Below, in pieces: positions 10,868 to 11,017 of a stretch of DNA of 11,017 nt. The stretch lies in contig JACPLS010000028.1 of assembly GCA_016186375.1 (NCBI GenBank), forward strand, positions 1 to 11,017, given 5' to 3'. Numbering within the stretch: the stretch's first letter is position 1; each line of letters starts with the position of its first letter. The notes below the pieces were generated by a model, which worked only from the letters and a program-made list of their open reading frames with translations, ran no database searches and had not been told where the DNA came from. This DNA is from Candidatus Pacearchaeota archaeon (GTDB taxonomy: Archaea > Nanobdellota > Nanobdellia > Pacearchaeales > GW2011-AR1). The position numbers were made by a program, and so were the translations under genes.

Positions 10868-11017
10868 ACAAAGAAGAAATACAAGGCAAGCAAGTCCAAG
10901 AACTCCAAATTCTGGAGCAACAAAAACAGATATTCTTGATGGAAAAACAGTCTGTACAGGTAGAACTAAATGAGATAAATAACGCCCTTGAGGAACTTAA
11001 TAAGTCTAGAGATGAAG
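10864..11017 (+). CDS. pfdB: Prefoldin subunit beta (N-terminal part; cut by window end)
   Basis: Fifty-one codons are visible before the window ends. The N-terminal sequence is an uninterrupted amphipathic, Gln/Glu/Lys-rich coiled coil (ELQILEQQKQIFLMEKQ, then VQVELNEINNALEELNK). The EINNALEEL segment is characteristic of archaeal prefoldin beta. The full protein should be about 110-120 residues and, with the alpha subunit, forms the hexameric chaperone that hands unfolded proteins to the thermosome. Its position directly after rpo12 is conserved in many archaea, and the ATGA overlap confirms the pairing. Confidence 0.88.
   Translation, partial: MNKEEIQGKQVQELQILEQQKQIFLMEKQSVQVELNEINNALEELNKSRDE

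Overview
The window is an AT-rich stretch of archaeal chromosome. Diagnostic genes are translation factor aIF5A, ribosomal proteins L40e, L37Ae and archaeal-type L11, transcription factor Spt5, RNA polymerase subunit Rpo12, the start of prefoldin beta and a tRNA-Pro without an encoded CCA. Very small genes, broken-up ribosomal operons and several short orphan families suggest a DPANN-type lineage (Woesearchaeota/Pacearchaeota-like). That placement is inference from gene style, not from a phylogeny. Many starts lie about 25-27 bases downstream of a TATA-like box, the pattern of leaderless archaeal transcripts.

Layout. 1-207 holds the tail of an unidentified reading frame and several small inverted repeats. 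208-922 carries two divergent small winged-helix-like genes. 1076-1969 (minus) encodes a secreted, beta-rich protein. 2087-4604 runs forward: aIF5A, L40e, a PDZ-containing site-2 protease and a HAD-like protein that seems to lack its catalytic Asp. 4636-5525 is a divergent pair, a small CARF-like protein and a winged-helix protein. 5526-5973 is the only gene-free stretch over 300 bases and contains nested inverted repeats. 5974-8357 is spt5, an orphan gene, rpl11 with a long Ala/Pro/Lys tail, and a PAP2 phosphatase. 8410-8812 is tRNA-Pro followed by a free-standing GMP synthase C-terminal domain. 8861-9517 (minus) is a ParB/sulfiredoxin-fold protein. 9655-11017 is rpl37ae, two orphan genes, rpo12 and prefoldin beta.

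How it fits together. The core is information processing: ribosome, elongation, RNA polymerase and chaperone. Two normally conserved archaeal neighbourhoods are interrupted by unrecognised genes: spt5-rpl11 and rpl37ae-rpo12. In the first, the extra gene is translationally coupled to rpl11. SecE and L1/L10/L12, often linked to spt5/rpl11 in other archaea, are absent here.

Most worth a second look: an L37Ae that has replaced all four zinc-ligand cysteines while neighbouring L40e and Rpo12 keep theirs; the structured non-coding region before spt5 with mutually exclusive hairpins; the tailed L11 coupled to an orphan gene; the solitary GMPS_C domain; and the divergent CARF-like/winged-helix pair. 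No CRISPR array, complete insertion sequence or complete defence system is visible.
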